Source of the DNA: Streptomyces bungoensis | Lineage (GTDB): Bacteria; Actinomycetota; Actinomycetes; Streptomycetales; Streptomycetaceae | Direction of reading: 5' to 3' | DNA length: 64,000 bases | NCBI RefSeq assembly: GCF_001514215.1 | Contig: NZ_KQ948875.1 | Span: 49,642-113,641 of the forward strand | Shown: positions 1 to 9,084 of the stretch, one piece after another | Numbering within the stretch: the stretch's first letter is position 1 | Layout of the letters: every line of letters begins with the position of its first letter | Program-made: the position numbers and the translations under genes | Notes under the pieces: generated by a model | Seen by the model: the letters and a program-made list of their open reading frames with translations, nothing else | Database searches by the model: none | What the model was told of the DNA's origin: nothing

Positions 1-1
1 G

Positions 2-256
2 CGGGCGCAGGGCAGGGTCGCCCAGCTGCACGCGGCCGGCGTGACCGACGCCCGCCTCTACGGCGAGAGCCCGGACGACGGGGTCGGCGGCGACGGGGCG
101 TTCTTCCTGCTGCTGGACGAGCCCGAGGTCTACGGCCTGCCGCCGGACCCGGTGGTCACCACCCGGGACCTGCCGGACATGTGGCGGCACGCGGCGCTGG
201 CCGCCGTGTCGCTGGCCGCGCTGGCCCTCGGCAGCTTCGTGAGGAGGCCGCGATGA
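2..256 (+). CDS. Formate dehydrogenase 4Fe-4S subunit, C-terminal part (partial)
   Basis: Only the last ~84 residues are inside the window; the gene starts upstream. The end of the frame carries one hydrophobic segment (around WRHAALAAVSLAALALG) followed by a basic RRPR tail. This fits the C-terminal membrane anchor of FdnH/HybA-like ferredoxin subunits, which pass electrons from the molybdopterin subunit to a membrane quinone reductase. No ferredoxin cysteines lie in the visible part, so the call rests on context: the stop overlaps the start of an NrfD-type subunit (ATGA), and a formate dehydrogenase catalytic subunit follows. A different Fe-S electron-transfer subunit is possible. Confidence 0.7.
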   Translation, partial: RAQGRVAQLHAAGVTDARLYGESPDDGVGGDGAFFLLLDEPEVYGLPPDPVVTTRDLPDMWRHAALAAVSLAALALGSFVRRPR

Positions 257-1272
257 GCGGATCGGACGTCACCCGGGGCGGTGTGCGGGGCGCCCGGCCC
301 GACCGGGAGGCGCTGACGGGCGCCGCGGCGGGGCGCCGCCGGCGCCGGCGCGGCCGGGGCGAGCAGCCGATGGTGCCGGAGGCGGAGTTCTCGTCGTACT
401 ACGGCAAGCCGGTCCTGAACAGGCCGACCTGGAAGCCCCTGGACATCGCCGGTTACCTGTACCTCGGCGGGCTGGCCGGGGGGTCCTCGCTGCTGGCGGC
501 CGGGGCCGACCTCACCGGGCGGCCGGTGCTGGCCCGAGCTGCGAAGCTCGGCGCGGCGGGGGCGATCTCGCTGTCGCTGGCCGCGCTCGTGCACGACCTG
601 GGCCGCCCGGCCCGGTTCCTGAACATGCTCCGGGTCTTCAAGCCCACCTCGCCGATGAGCGTCGGTTCGTGGCTGCTCACGGCGTACGCACCGCTGACGA
701 TGGCCGCCGCGGCCACCGACGTGGCGCGCCGGTACCGGCTGGTGGGCTCCGCCGCCACGGCGGGCGCGGCCGTCCTGGGGACCGGGGTGGCGACCTACAC
801 GGCGGTGCTCGTCGCCGACACCGCGGTGCCGTCGTGGCACGAGGGCTACCGGGAACTGCCGTTCGTGTTCGCGGGATCCGGCGCGTCGGCGGCGGCCGGG
901 CTCGGGCTGCTGGCCGCGCCGGCCGGCCAGGCGGGGCCCGCCCGCCGGATGGCCGTGCTCGGGGCCGCGCTGGAGCTGGGCTCCTTCCAGCTGATGAAGC
1001 AGCGCATGGGCCTGTCCGCAGAGCCCTACGAGCAGGGCCGCCCGCACCTGCTGCTGCGGATGTCGGAGGTCCTGACGGCGGGCGGTGCGGCGCTGGCCGT
1101 GGTGTCGGGACGGCGGCGCGACCGGTGGCTCGCCGCGGCGGCCGGGACCGCGCTGCTCACCGGGTCGGCCGCGCTGCGGTTCGCGGTGTTCCACGCCGGG
1201 GTGGCGTCGGCGGAGGACCCGAAGTACACGGTGGTGCCGCAGCGGGAGCGGCTGACGGAGCGCGGCCGCTGA
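253..1272 (+). CDS. NrfD/PsrC-type membrane anchor subunit of formate dehydrogenase
   Basis: This 339-residue integral membrane protein has about eight hydrophobic segments. It contains the signature GYLYLGGLAGGSS early in the protein and the HDLGRPARFLNML stretch typical of NrfD/PsrC quinone-reactive subunits. The ATG overlaps the upstream Fe-S subunit stop by four bases and is preceded by GAGGAGG, so this start was chosen over an ATG 72 bases upstream. By family knowledge it takes electrons from the Fe-S subunit to menaquinone. It replaces the FdnI-type cytochrome b subunit used in enterobacterial formate dehydrogenase-N. The gene order here (Fe-S, NrfD, catalytic subunit) places the catalytic gene last. 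Confidence 0.85.
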   Translation: MSGSDVTRGGVRGARPDREALTGAAAGRRRRRRGRGEQPMVPEAEFSSYYGKPVLNRPTWKPLDIAGYLYLGGLAGGSSLLAAGADLTGRPVLARAAKLGAAGAISLSLAALVHDLGRPARFLNMLRVFKPTSPMSVGSWLLTAYAPLTMAAAATDVARRYRLVGSAATAGAAVLGTGVATYTAVLVADTAVPSWHEGYRELPFVFAGSGASAAAGLGLLAAPAGQAGPARRMAVLGAALELGSFQLMKQRMGLSAEPYEQGRPHLLLRMSEVLTAGGAALAVVSGRRRDRWLAAAAGTALLTGSAALRFAVFHAGVASAEDPKYTVVPQRERLTERGR

Positions 1273-1424
1273 GCCCGCCGGTGAGGAACTGCGGGACGAG
1301 GGCGAGCCGGTCCGTCCGCGTTTGGCCCTGACCGGCAGGGGTACCGGTCCGCACGCCACGGTCACCAGATGCCGTGGCCGAGCCGCCGCGCGAGAATCGG
1401 GACACCGAGCGGGAGGAGCACGTC

Positions 1425-4400
1425 GTGGGCGTACGCACCTGGATCGGCTCGTGGCCGGTCTACCGCCAGCTCACCGGGACCGACCCGCTGGGCCGGGGAG
1501 CCGCCGCCAAGAGCGGGCCCACCGCACGGCTCGAACCCCGGGTGGCCCGCGCCGACCGGGTGGTGAAGTCGGTGTGCCCGTACTGCGCGGTGGGCTGCGG
1601 ACAGAACGTGTACGTGCAGGACGGCAAGGTCACCCAGATCGAGGGCGACCCGGACTCGCCGATCTCCCGCGGCCGGCTGTGCCCCAAGGGCGCGGCGAGC
1701 CTGCAGCTGACCACCGGCGGCGCCCGTGAGCACCAGGTGCTCTACCGGCGGCCGCACGGCACCGAGTGGGAGCGGCTGGACCTGGACACGGCGATGGACA
1801 TGATCGCCGACCGGGTGATCGCGGCCCGCCGGGACGGCTGGGAGTGGGAGGCCGACCAGGTCCGCACCCGGCGCACCCTCGGCATCGCGAGCCTCGGCGG
1901 GGCCACGCTCGACAACGAAGAGAACTACCTGATCAAGAAGTTGTTCACCGCCATGGGAGCGATCCAGATCGAGAACCAGGCGCGTGTTTGACACTCCTCC
2001 ACCGTTCCCAGTCTGGGAACCTCGTTCGGACGCGGCGGCGCGACCACCTTCCAGCAGGACCTGCAGAACGCCGACTGCATCGTCATCCAGGGCTCGAACA
2101 TGGCCGAGTGCCATCCGGTCGGGTTCCAGTGGGTGATGGAGGCCAAGGCGCGCGGGGCCAAGGTGGTCCACGTCGATCCGCGGTTCACCCGCACCAGCGC
2201 GCTCGCGGACGTGCACGTGCCGCTGCGCGCGGGCTCGGACATCGCGTTCCTCGGCGGGATCATCAACTACGTGCTGCGGGAGGAGAAGTACTTCCGCGAC
2301 TACGTGCTGGCGTACAGCAACGCGCCGGTGATCCTGCGGGAGGACTTCCGGGACACCGAGGACCTGGACGGCGTCTTCTCCGGCCTGGACACCGACAGCC
2401 GCTCCTACGACAACAGCACCTGGCAGTACGAGGGCACCGAGGTGCAGGCCGCCTCGGGCCAGCGTGACGCGGAGTACGACCAGCGCACCGGCGGCGGCAG
2501 ATCGGTGACCGAGGCGGCCCGCGGTGAGGCGCACGGCTCCGGCGGTGCGGTGATCGGGGAGGGCGAGCCGGAACGGGACGAGACGCTCACCCATCCGCGC
2601 TGTGTGCTGCAGGTCCTCAAGCGGCACTACGCCCGGTACACGCCGGAGCTGGTCGAGCAGATCTGCGGGGTGCCGCAGGACCTGTTCCGGCAGGTGTGCG
2701 AGCTGGTCACGGAGAACTCCGGCCGCGACCGGACGACGGCCTTCGCCTACGCGGTCGGCTGGACCCAGCACACGGTCGGCGTGCAGTACATCCGCGCGGC
2801 CGCCGTCCTGCAGACGCTGCTCGGCAACATCGGCCGGCCCGGCGGCGGCATCCTGGCGCTGCGCGGGCACGCCTCCATCCAGGGCTCGACGGACATCCCG
2901 ACCCTGTTCAACCTGCTGCCGGGCTACATCCCGATGCCGCACGCGCACCAGAAGCAGGACCTGGACGCGTTCGTGGAGGCCGAGGCGGCCCACAAGGGCT
3001 ACTGGGGCAACATGCGCGCGTACCTGGTGAGCCTGCTCAAGGCCTACTGGGGTGACGCGGCGACCGCCGAGAACGACTACTGCTTCGACTACCTGCCGCG
3101 GCTCACCGGCTCGCACTCGACGTACGAGACGACGATGGCCCAGCTGGAGGGCACCTGCAAGGGCTACTTCCTGGTCGGGGAGAACCCGGCCGTGGGCAAC
3201 GCCAACTCCAAGCTGATGCGCCTGGGCATGGCCAACCTGGACTGGCTGGTCGTGCGGGACTTCTCCCTCATCGAGTCGGCGACCTGGTGGAAGGACGGCC
3301 CGGAGATCGAGACCGGCGAGCTGCGCACCGAGGACATCGGCACCGAGGTGTTCTTCCTGCCGGCCGCCGCGCACACCGAGAAGGACGGCAGCTTCACCAA
3401 CACCCAGCGGCTGCTGCAGTGGCACCACCAGGCCGTGGAGCCGCCCGGCGAGGCGCGCAGCGACCTGTGGTTCGCCTACCACCTCGGGCGGCTGATCCGG
3501 CGGAAGCTCGCCGGGTCCACCGACGAGATGGACCGTCCGCTGCTCGACCTCACCTGGGACTACCCGGTGAAGGGCACGATCGCGGAGCCGGACGCGGAGG
3601 CGGTGCTGGCGGAGATCAACGGCCACGACGCGGAGGGCCGGCCGCTGTCCTCGTACGAACAGCTCAAGGACGACGGCTCCACGGCCTGCGGCTGCTGGAT
3701 CTACTGCGGGGTCCACGCCGACGGCGTCAACCAGGCGGCCCGCCGCAAGCCCGGCGGGGAGCAGGACTGGGTGGCGGCCGAGTGGGCGTGGGCCTGGCCG
3801 GCCAACCGGCGCATCCTGTACAACCGCGCCTCGGCGGACCCCGACGGCAGACCGTGGAGCGAGCGCAAGGCGCTGGTGTGGTGGGACGCGGAGCGGGGGC
3901 AGTGGACCGGGCACGACGTGCCGGACTTCAAGAAGGACAAGGCCCCCGACCACCGGCCGCCGCAGGACGCGACGGGGCCGGAGGCCCTGTCGGGCACGGA
4001 CGCGTTCGTCATGCAGGCCGACGGCAAGGCCTGGCTGTACGTCCCGTCCGGGCTGACCGACGGTCCCCTGCCGACGCACTACGAGCCGCAGGACTCGCCG
4101 TTCCCGAACCTGCTGTACCGGCAACAGCGCAATCCGGTACGGCAGTTGATGCCCACGGTCCCGAACAACCGGTACCAGCCGAGCGCCGGTGAGCCCGGTT
4201 CGGAGGTGTTCCCGTTCGTGGCCACCACCTACCGGCTCACCGAGCACCACACGGCGGGCGGCATGTCCCGCTGGCAGCCGTACCTGGCGGAGCTGCAGCC
4301 GGAGTTCTTCTGCGAGGTGTCCCCGGAGCTGGCCGCCGAGCGGGGCCTGGAGCACACCGGCTGGGCGACGATCGTCAGCGCCCGGGGCGTGGTGGAGGCG

Positions 4401-4685
4401 CGGGTGCTGGTGACGGACCGGATGGCGCCGCTGACCGTGCAGGGGCGCAGGCTGCACCAGGTGGGGCTGCCCTACCACTGGGGTCCCAACGGCTACAGCA
4501 CCGGGGACGCGGCCAACGAGCTGCTGCACCTGTCCCTGGATCCCAACACGCACATCCAGGAGTCGAAGGCGTTCGCCGTCGACATCCGCCCGGGGCGGCG
4601 GCCGCGGGGCCCGGCGTCGGTGGAGCTGGTGCGTGCCTACCGGATCCGGGCGGGCATCGACGACAAGACCGGTACGGAGCAGTGA
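1425..4685 (+). CDS. fdhA: Selenocysteine-containing formate dehydrogenase catalytic subunit
   Basis: Read through one in-frame UGA (1989-1991) this gives 1086 residues, the usual length for formate dehydrogenase alpha subunits. The UGA sits in ENQARV-U-HSSTVPSLG, the conserved active-site context of FdnG/FdhF selenocysteine, here U189. Near the N-terminus C51-x2-C54-x3-C58 and a later C in RLCPKG bind a 4Fe-4S cluster. Downstream come molybdopterin-guanine-dinucleotide domains. The GTG start follows GGGAGGAG at good spacing; an upstream in-frame GTG at 1374 lacks one. No twin-arginine signal is visible, so the active site is probably cytoplasmic. The adjacent selD, selC, selB and selA genes supply the decoding machinery. 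Ordinary gene callers would split it into two pieces or call a pseudogene. Confidence 0.95.
1989..1991 (+). other. Selenocysteine UGA codon (U189 of formate dehydrogenase)
   Basis: This TGA interrupts an otherwise open frame between ENQARV and HSSTVPSLG, exactly where formate dehydrogenases carry the Mo/W-ligating Sec or Cys. Strong homology-like sequence continues in the same frame on both sides. A full set of Sec genes lies within 8 kb. Confidence 0.95.
2004..2020 (+). promoter_or_regulatory. Bacterial SECIS-like hairpin
   Basis: A perfect 7-bp stem (GTTCCCA / TGGGAAC) closes a GTC loop. The loop G and U are about 20 nt after the UGA. Known bacterial SECIS elements are short stem-loops just downstream of the UGA with a conserved G-U in the apical loop that is bound by SelB. 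E. coli fdhF has a similar AGGUCU apex at almost the same distance. The element lies within coding sequence. Confidence 0.85.
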
Positions 4686-4730
4686 CGGGAGCCGGGGAGG
4701 GGCCCGCGTGGGCCCCTCCCCGGCTCCCGT
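4685..4730. terminator. Bidirectional terminator between formate dehydrogenase and selD
   Basis: This is a perfect 21-bp inverted repeat with a GCGT loop, starting at the last base of the formate dehydrogenase stop codon. It lies between two convergent genes. No U-tract is present, as is usual for Streptomyces hairpin terminators. Confidence 0.85.
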
Positions 4731-4754
4731 GCCGCGCGAGCGGCCGGGTGTCGT

Positions 4755-5765
4755 CTACCTGAGCACGATCGAGTGGGCTCCGCGGGGCACCAGTTCCCCC
4801 ACCACCGGCGCTCCGGGGACCTCTCCGGCCACCAGCAGCCCGCCGGACGTCTGCGCGTCGGCCAGCAGCAGCCGGGTGTCCGCGTCCGTGCCGCCGAAGT
4901 CGGTGAACGGCGCGACCCACTCCAGGTTGCGCCGGGTGCCGCCGCTGACGTAGCCGTCCCGCACGGCCTCCCGGGCGCCGTCCAGGCAGGGCACCGCGGC
5001 GGTGTCGAGCACGGCCGTGACGCCGGAGGCGCGGGCGAGCTTGTGCAGATGGCCGAGGAGGCCGAAGCCGGTGACGTCGGTCGCGCAGGTGGCGCCGGCG
5101 GCGAGCGCGGCGGCGGACGCGTCCCGGTTCAGGGCGGTCATGGTGGCGACGGCCTGCTCGAACCGCTCCCCCGTCGCCTTGTGACGGTTGTTCAGCACGC
5201 CCAGACCGAGTGGCTTGGTCAGCGACAGCGGCAGCCCGGCCCGGCCCGTGTCGTTGCGCAGCAGCCGTGCGGGGTCGGCGACCCCGGTGACGGCCATGCC
5301 GTACTTGGGTTCCGGGTCGTCGACGCTGTGGCCGCCGCCGACGTGGCAGCCCGCCTCGGTGGCGATGTCGAGGCCGCCACGCAGCACCTCGCGGGCCAGT
5401 TCGAAGGGCAGCCGGTCGCGGGGCCAGGCGAGCAGGTTGACGGCGAGCACGGGCCGGCCGCCCATCGCGTACACGTCGGAGAGCGCGTTGGCGGCGGCGA
5501 TGCGCCCCCAGTCGTACGGGTCGTCGACGACGGGGGTGAAGAAGTCGGCGGTGGCGACGAGGGCCAGGTCCTGCCCGGACAGGGTGACGACGGCCGCGTC
5601 GTCGCCGGTCGCGAGGCCCACCAGCAGCGAGGTGTCGCCCCCGGTCAGCGGCGCGCCGAGGCCGCTGACCACCTCCTCCAGCTCACCGGGCGGGATCTTG
5701 CAGGCGCAGCCGCCGCCGTGGGCGAACTGCGTGAGGCGGACGGACGCTTGGCGGGTCGGTGTCAT
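4755..5765 (-). CDS. selD: Selenide, water dikinase (selenophosphate synthetase)
   Basis: This enzyme makes selenophosphate from selenide and ATP, the selenium donor for SelA. The 336-residue protein opens with RLTQFAHGGGCACKIPP, which matches the SelD active-site segment. The catalytic residue is Cys20 (not Sec), followed by the conserved Lys23. AIR-synthase-like ATP-binding motifs follow (GDDAAVV, DVYAMGG, GGHSVDDPEP). The ATG was chosen over one six codons upstream because it has GGGAGA at good spacing. It is divergent from selC and convergent with formate dehydrogenase. Confidence 0.95.
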   Translation of the reverse strand: MTPTRQASVRLTQFAHGGGCACKIPPGELEEVVSGLGAPLTGGDTSLLVGLATGDDAAVVTLSGQDLALVATADFFTPVVDDPYDWGRIAAANALSDVYAMGGRPVLAVNLLAWPRDRLPFELAREVLRGGLDIATEAGCHVGGGHSVDDPEPKYGMAVTGVADPARLLRNDTGRAGLPLSLTKPLGLGVLNNRHKATGERFEQAVATMTALNRDASAAALAAGATCATDVTGFGLLGHLHKLARASGVTAVLDTAAVPCLDGAREAVRDGYVSGGTRRNLEWVAPFTDFGGTDADTRLLLADAQTSGGLLVAGEVPGAPVVGELVPRGAHSIVLR

Positions 5766-5800
5766 ACGTGTCTCCCGGGGCACTAGCCTGAGCGAGCGGT

Positions 5801-5893
5801 GGAGGCGTGTGGGTGCCTGGTGGCCCTCCCGGTCTTCAAAACCGAGGTGTCCGAGGATCTCGGGCAGGCGGGTTCGATTCCCGTCCGCCTCCG
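5801..5893 (+). tRNA. selC: tRNA-Sec (anticodon TCA)
   Basis: This 93-nt RNA has a GGAGGCG acceptor strand pairing with CGCCTCC and G73 as discriminator. The anticodon loop is CTTCAAA with TCA at 5836-5838. A long variable arm (7-bp stem GTCCGAG / CTCGGGC with a GAT loop) and a TTCGATT T-loop are present. These are hallmarks of bacterial tRNA-Sec. CCA is not encoded. The eighth acceptor pair seen in E. coli looks mismatched (T/C) here. The RNA is antisense to the last 58 nt of selB. Confidence 0.95.
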
Positions 5894-7674
5894 CTCCGGG
5901 ACCGGGTCCGGCAACGCCGGTGCTGGTCGTCGACGCGTTCCGTGTACCCGTGCGCGTCCAGGTACTCCAGCAGCGGCACGGCCACCCTCCGGGTGGTGTC
6001 CAGGGCCCGCCGGGCCTCGCTGAGCGTGAACGGCTGCGGCAGCCCGCGCAGGACGGCGGCCGCCTCCGTGTCCGCGCCGGGCAGCAGGACGATCCCTTCG
6101 GCGACGCGCAGCAGGGCTCCCGCGGACACCGCGGCGGCCAGCGTCTTGCGGGTGAGCCCGAGCCCGGCCAGCCGGTCGGCCTCGGGCGCGCGGAACGGCG
6201 TACGGGCCAGGTCCCGGCGTACGGCGTCCACGGCGGCCCGCACCGGCGGGGGCAGGGCGGGCCGCAGCGCGCCGGCGGGGTACAGCCGGCCCTCGCGGCC
6301 GGTGATGCCCGGCGTGTTCCGGGCGAGGGCGTCCACGAGGGCCCGGTCGGGCAGGTCCAGCAGGCGGCGGGCGGCCTCGGCGGGCAGGCCGGGTTCCAGC
6401 GGGTGCGCGCGGGCGTGCCGGGCGGTCTCGGCTGCCAGCCGGTCGCGCAGCGCCGTCCAGTGCGCCGGATCGGCCAGCCAGTCCCCGGCGACCGGCTCGG
6501 CCGGGGGCGCGACGCCCATCGCGATCAGGTCGGCGCGGCGGACGAGGGCGCGGCGGCGCAGCTCGGCGGCGCCGTCGGGCAGGCCGGTCATCCCGGCGAG
6601 CTCGGCGGCGCGGGCCCGGCCGGCGCCGCGCCGGGTGAGCCGGGGCGGCCGCACGTCGAGGACGGTGACCGCGCAGGGCGTCCGGGTGCCGCCCGGTTCG
6701 CGCAGCACGGCGCGGTCGCCGACGCGCAGCGGCAGCGGCCGGACCAGGGTGAGCCGGGCGGTGTCCTCGCCCAGCGGGCGGACGGTGACGGGGACGGCGG
6801 CGGTGCCGATGTGCAGGGTGACCGAGCGGGGCAGGTCGGCGACCGGTTCGCCGGTGACGCGGGCGTCGACGACGCTCGTGTGCAGCCAGCGGTCCGGGGT
6901 CAGCAGCACCTGCCCGCGGCCGAGGCCGCCGTCGCCCGGTCCGTGCACGTTGACGGCCACCCGGGCCACCGCTCCGGCCTCTCTCCTGTCCTCGTGCAGG
7001 CTCTGCAGCCCGCGCACCCGGAGCACGGCCGTCCCGTCCCCGGTGGCCAGCCGGTCGCCGACGCGCAGGGTGCCCGCGCCGAGGGTGCCGGTCACCACGG
7101 TGCCGTGGCCGCGCACGGTGAAGGCGCGGTCGAGCCACAGCCGTACGTCGGCACCGGGGTCGGGCACGGGCAGCTGTGCGGCGGTCCGGGCGAGTTCGGT
7201 GCGCAGTTCGTCGAGGCCGGCGCCGGTGACCGCGCTCACCGCGACGGCGGGCACCTTGCCGAGGGAGGTGGCGGCGATCCGCTCGACGGCGTCGGCGCGT
7301 ACGGGTTCGGGGTCGGCGAGGTCGCTGCGGGTGACGGCGAGGACGGCGTGCCGGACGCCGAGCGCGTCGAGGATCGCCAGGTGCTCCTGCGACTGGGGCT
7401 GCCAACCCTGGTCGGCGGCGACCACGAACAGCACGGCGGGCACCGGCCCGACGCCGGCCAGCATGGTCGCGACGAACCGCTCGTGGCCGGGTACGTCCAC
7501 GAAGGCCGTCGGCTCCCCGTCCGGGCCGCCGATCCGGGTCCACACGAAGCCCAGGTCGAGGGTCAGGCCCCGGCGGCGCTCCTCCTCGTACCGGTCGGGT
7601 TCCATGCCGGTGAGCGCCCGGACGAGGGTCGACTTGCCGTGGTCCACGTGGCCGGCGGTGGCGAGTACCCGCAT
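5836..7674 (-). CDS. selB: Selenocysteine-specific elongation factor SelB
   Basis: SelB delivers Sec-tRNA to UGA codons marked by a SECIS. The 612-residue protein starts with the P-loop GHVDHGKST (residues 8-16), followed by the switch-II DVPGHERF and a base-recognition TRSDL motif. EF-Tu-like beta-barrel domains follow, then a C-terminal winged-helix region that binds SECIS RNA. The length matches E. coli SelB (614). The ATG lies 3 nt after the selA stop, so the two are co-transcribed. The last ~18 residues (GGGRESNPPARDPRTPRF) are encoded by the antisense strand of selC, and the TGA stop is the complement of the selC anticodon. Confidence 0.95.
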   Translation of the reverse strand: MRVLATAGHVDHGKSTLVRALTGMEPDRYEEERRRGLTLDLGFVWTRIGGPDGEPTAFVDVPGHERFVATMLAGVGPVPAVLFVVAADQGWQPQSQEHLAILDALGVRHAVLAVTRSDLADPEPVRADAVERIAATSLGKVPAVAVSAVTGAGLDELRTELARTAAQLPVPDPGADVRLWLDRAFTVRGHGTVVTGTLGAGTLRVGDRLATGDGTAVLRVRGLQSLHEDRREAGAVARVAVNVHGPGDGGLGRGQVLLTPDRWLHTSVVDARVTGEPVADLPRSVTLHIGTAAVPVTVRPLGEDTARLTLVRPLPLRVGDRAVLREPGGTRTPCAVTVLDVRPPRLTRRGAGRARAAELAGMTGLPDGAAELRRRALVRRADLIAMGVAPPAEPVAGDWLADPAHWTALRDRLAAETARHARAHPLEPGLPAEAARRLLDLPDRALVDALARNTPGITGREGRLYPAGALRPALPPPVRAAVDAVRRDLARTPFRAPEADRLAGLGLTRKTLAAAVSAGALLRVAEGIVLLPGADTEAAAVLRGLPQPFTLSEARRALDTTRRVAVPLLEYLDAHGYTERVDDQHRRCRTRSRSGGGRESNPPARDPRTPRF

Positions 7675-7677
7675 GTC

Positions 7678-9084
7678 TCACCTCCCCGCGGCCGGGCGGG
7701 CCGCTCGCACGGCGTCGGCCAGCCAGGTGTCGTCCTCGGGCGGCACGGCCCGCAGGTCCAGCAGGCAGCGCCCCGCCTCGAGGCGGCCGACCACGGGGAC
7801 CGGGCCGGTGCGCAGGGCGGCGGCGTACGGCTCGGGCAGGGAGACCGCCGCGCTGTCGAGGGTGACGCCGGGCGCCCCTCCCCCGCCGACCGTGGCGGCG
7901 CTCTCGACCGCCCGCGCGTCGATGCCGTCGCCGCTCAGGGCGGTGGCGAGCCGATCGGCCCGGTGCCGCAGGGCCGCCGGATCGGCGGTGAGGGCGGTGG
8001 CGGTCGGGGCGGGCGGCCCGGTGAGCGTGGCCTCCAGGGCGGCCAGGGTCAGCTTGTCGACGCGCAGGGCGCGGGCGAGCGGGTGCCGGGCCAGCTCGCG
8101 GACCAGGTCCTCGCGGCCCAGCAGGAGCCCGCACTGGGGTCCGCCGAGCAGCTTGTCGCCGCTCGCGGTGACCAGGGCGGCACCGGCGCGCAGCGCGGTG
8201 TCGGCGTCGGGTTCCTCGGGCAGCCCCGGGTGCGGGGCGAGCAGTCCGGAGCCGATGTCGACGACGACCGGGACGCCCAGGGCGGCGAGTTCACCGGTCC
8301 CGGCGGCGCGGGTGAAGCCGGTGACGCGGAAGTTGGACGGGTGCACCTTCAGCACGAAGCCGGTGTCGGGGCCGATCGCCGCGGCGTAGTCGGCGGCGCT
8401 GGTGCGGTTGGTGGTGCCGACCTCGCGGAGCCGGGCGCCGGTGGAGACGAGGAGGTCGGGCAGGCGGAAGCCGTCGCCGATCTCCACCATCTCACCGCGG
8501 CTGATGACGATCTCCTTGCCGGCCGCGAGCGCGGTGGCGGCCAGGATCAGCGCGGCGGCCCCGTTGTTGACGACGTGCACACCGCCGGCCGCGGGCACCC
8601 GGTCGGCCAGGGCGGCCAGGGCGGACCGGCCGCGGCGGGCGCGTACGCCGCTGGCCAGGTCGAGTTCCACGTCCGTGGGCCCGGCGGCCGCCGCCACGGC
8701 CTGCCGGGCCGCCTCCGACAGCGGGGCCCGGCCGAGGTTGGTGTGCAGCAGGACGCCGGTGGCGTTGATCACCGGGCGCAGTCCGCCGGGCGTGGCGGGC
8801 AGCAGGGCCACGGCCGTGTCCGGCACCCGCTCGGGCGGGATGCCGCCCGAGCGGGCCCGGTCCTGCGCCTGCCGGATCGCCGCCTTGACCACGCGCTCCC
8901 CCAGCCGGCCGGCCGCCGCCGCCAGCCGCGGGTCGCGCAGCAGCGCGTCGGTACGGGGGATGCGGCGCCGCGCGTCCTGAGCCGGTGGGCCGGGGTTCTC
9001 CGGGGGCCGGGCCGCAGGCCGGGTGGCCGGGTTCGTCGTCTCGGCGTCCCGGTCGTCCCGTCCCGGTGCCACCCGCTGTTCCAT
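7678..9084 (-). CDS. selA: L-seryl-tRNA(Sec) selenium transferase
   Basis: SelA is a PLP enzyme that converts Ser-tRNA-Sec to Sec-tRNA-Sec using selenophosphate. From the chosen ATG the protein has 468 residues (E. coli SelA has 463). Visible signatures are INATGVLLHTNLGRAPL, VVNNGAAALIL, EIVISRGEMVEIGDGFRLP and the PLP-lysine segment SGDKLLGGPQCG. The start codon follows GGGGCGG; an in-frame ATG 17 codons upstream and a longer open frame exist but lie beyond the usual family start. It heads a selA-selB operon. Confidence 0.93.
   Translation of the reverse strand: MEQRVAPGRDDRDAETTNPATRPAARPPENPGPPAQDARRRIPRTDALLRDPRLAAAAGRLGERVVKAAIRQAQDRARSGGIPPERVPDTAVALLPATPGGLRPVINATGVLLHTNLGRAPLSEAARQAVAAAAGPTDVELDLASGVRARRGRSALAALADRVPAAGGVHVVNNGAAALILAATALAAGKEIVISRGEMVEIGDGFRLPDLLVSTGARLREVGTTNRTSAADYAAAIGPDTGFVLKVHPSNFRVTGFTRAAGTGELAALGVPVVVDIGSGLLAPHPGLPEEPDADTALRAGAALVTASGDKLLGGPQCGLLLGREDLVRELARHPLARALRVDKLTLAALEATLTGPPAPTATALTADPAALRHRADRLATALSGDGIDARAVESAATVGGGGAPGVTLDSAAVSLPEPYAAALRTGPVPVVGRLEAGRCLLDLRAVPPEDDTWLADAVRAARPAAGR

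Noticed and set aside
1362..4553. 1063-aa open frame on the minus strand
   Set aside because: It is the antisense shadow of the formate dehydrogenase gene, with low-complexity Arg/Val/Gly composition and no family motifs.
1374..4685. Two separate genes or a frameshifted pseudogene in formate dehydrogenase
   Set aside because: The frame is unchanged on both sides of one UGA at the known Sec position, a SECIS-like hairpin follows, and all sel genes are adjacent.
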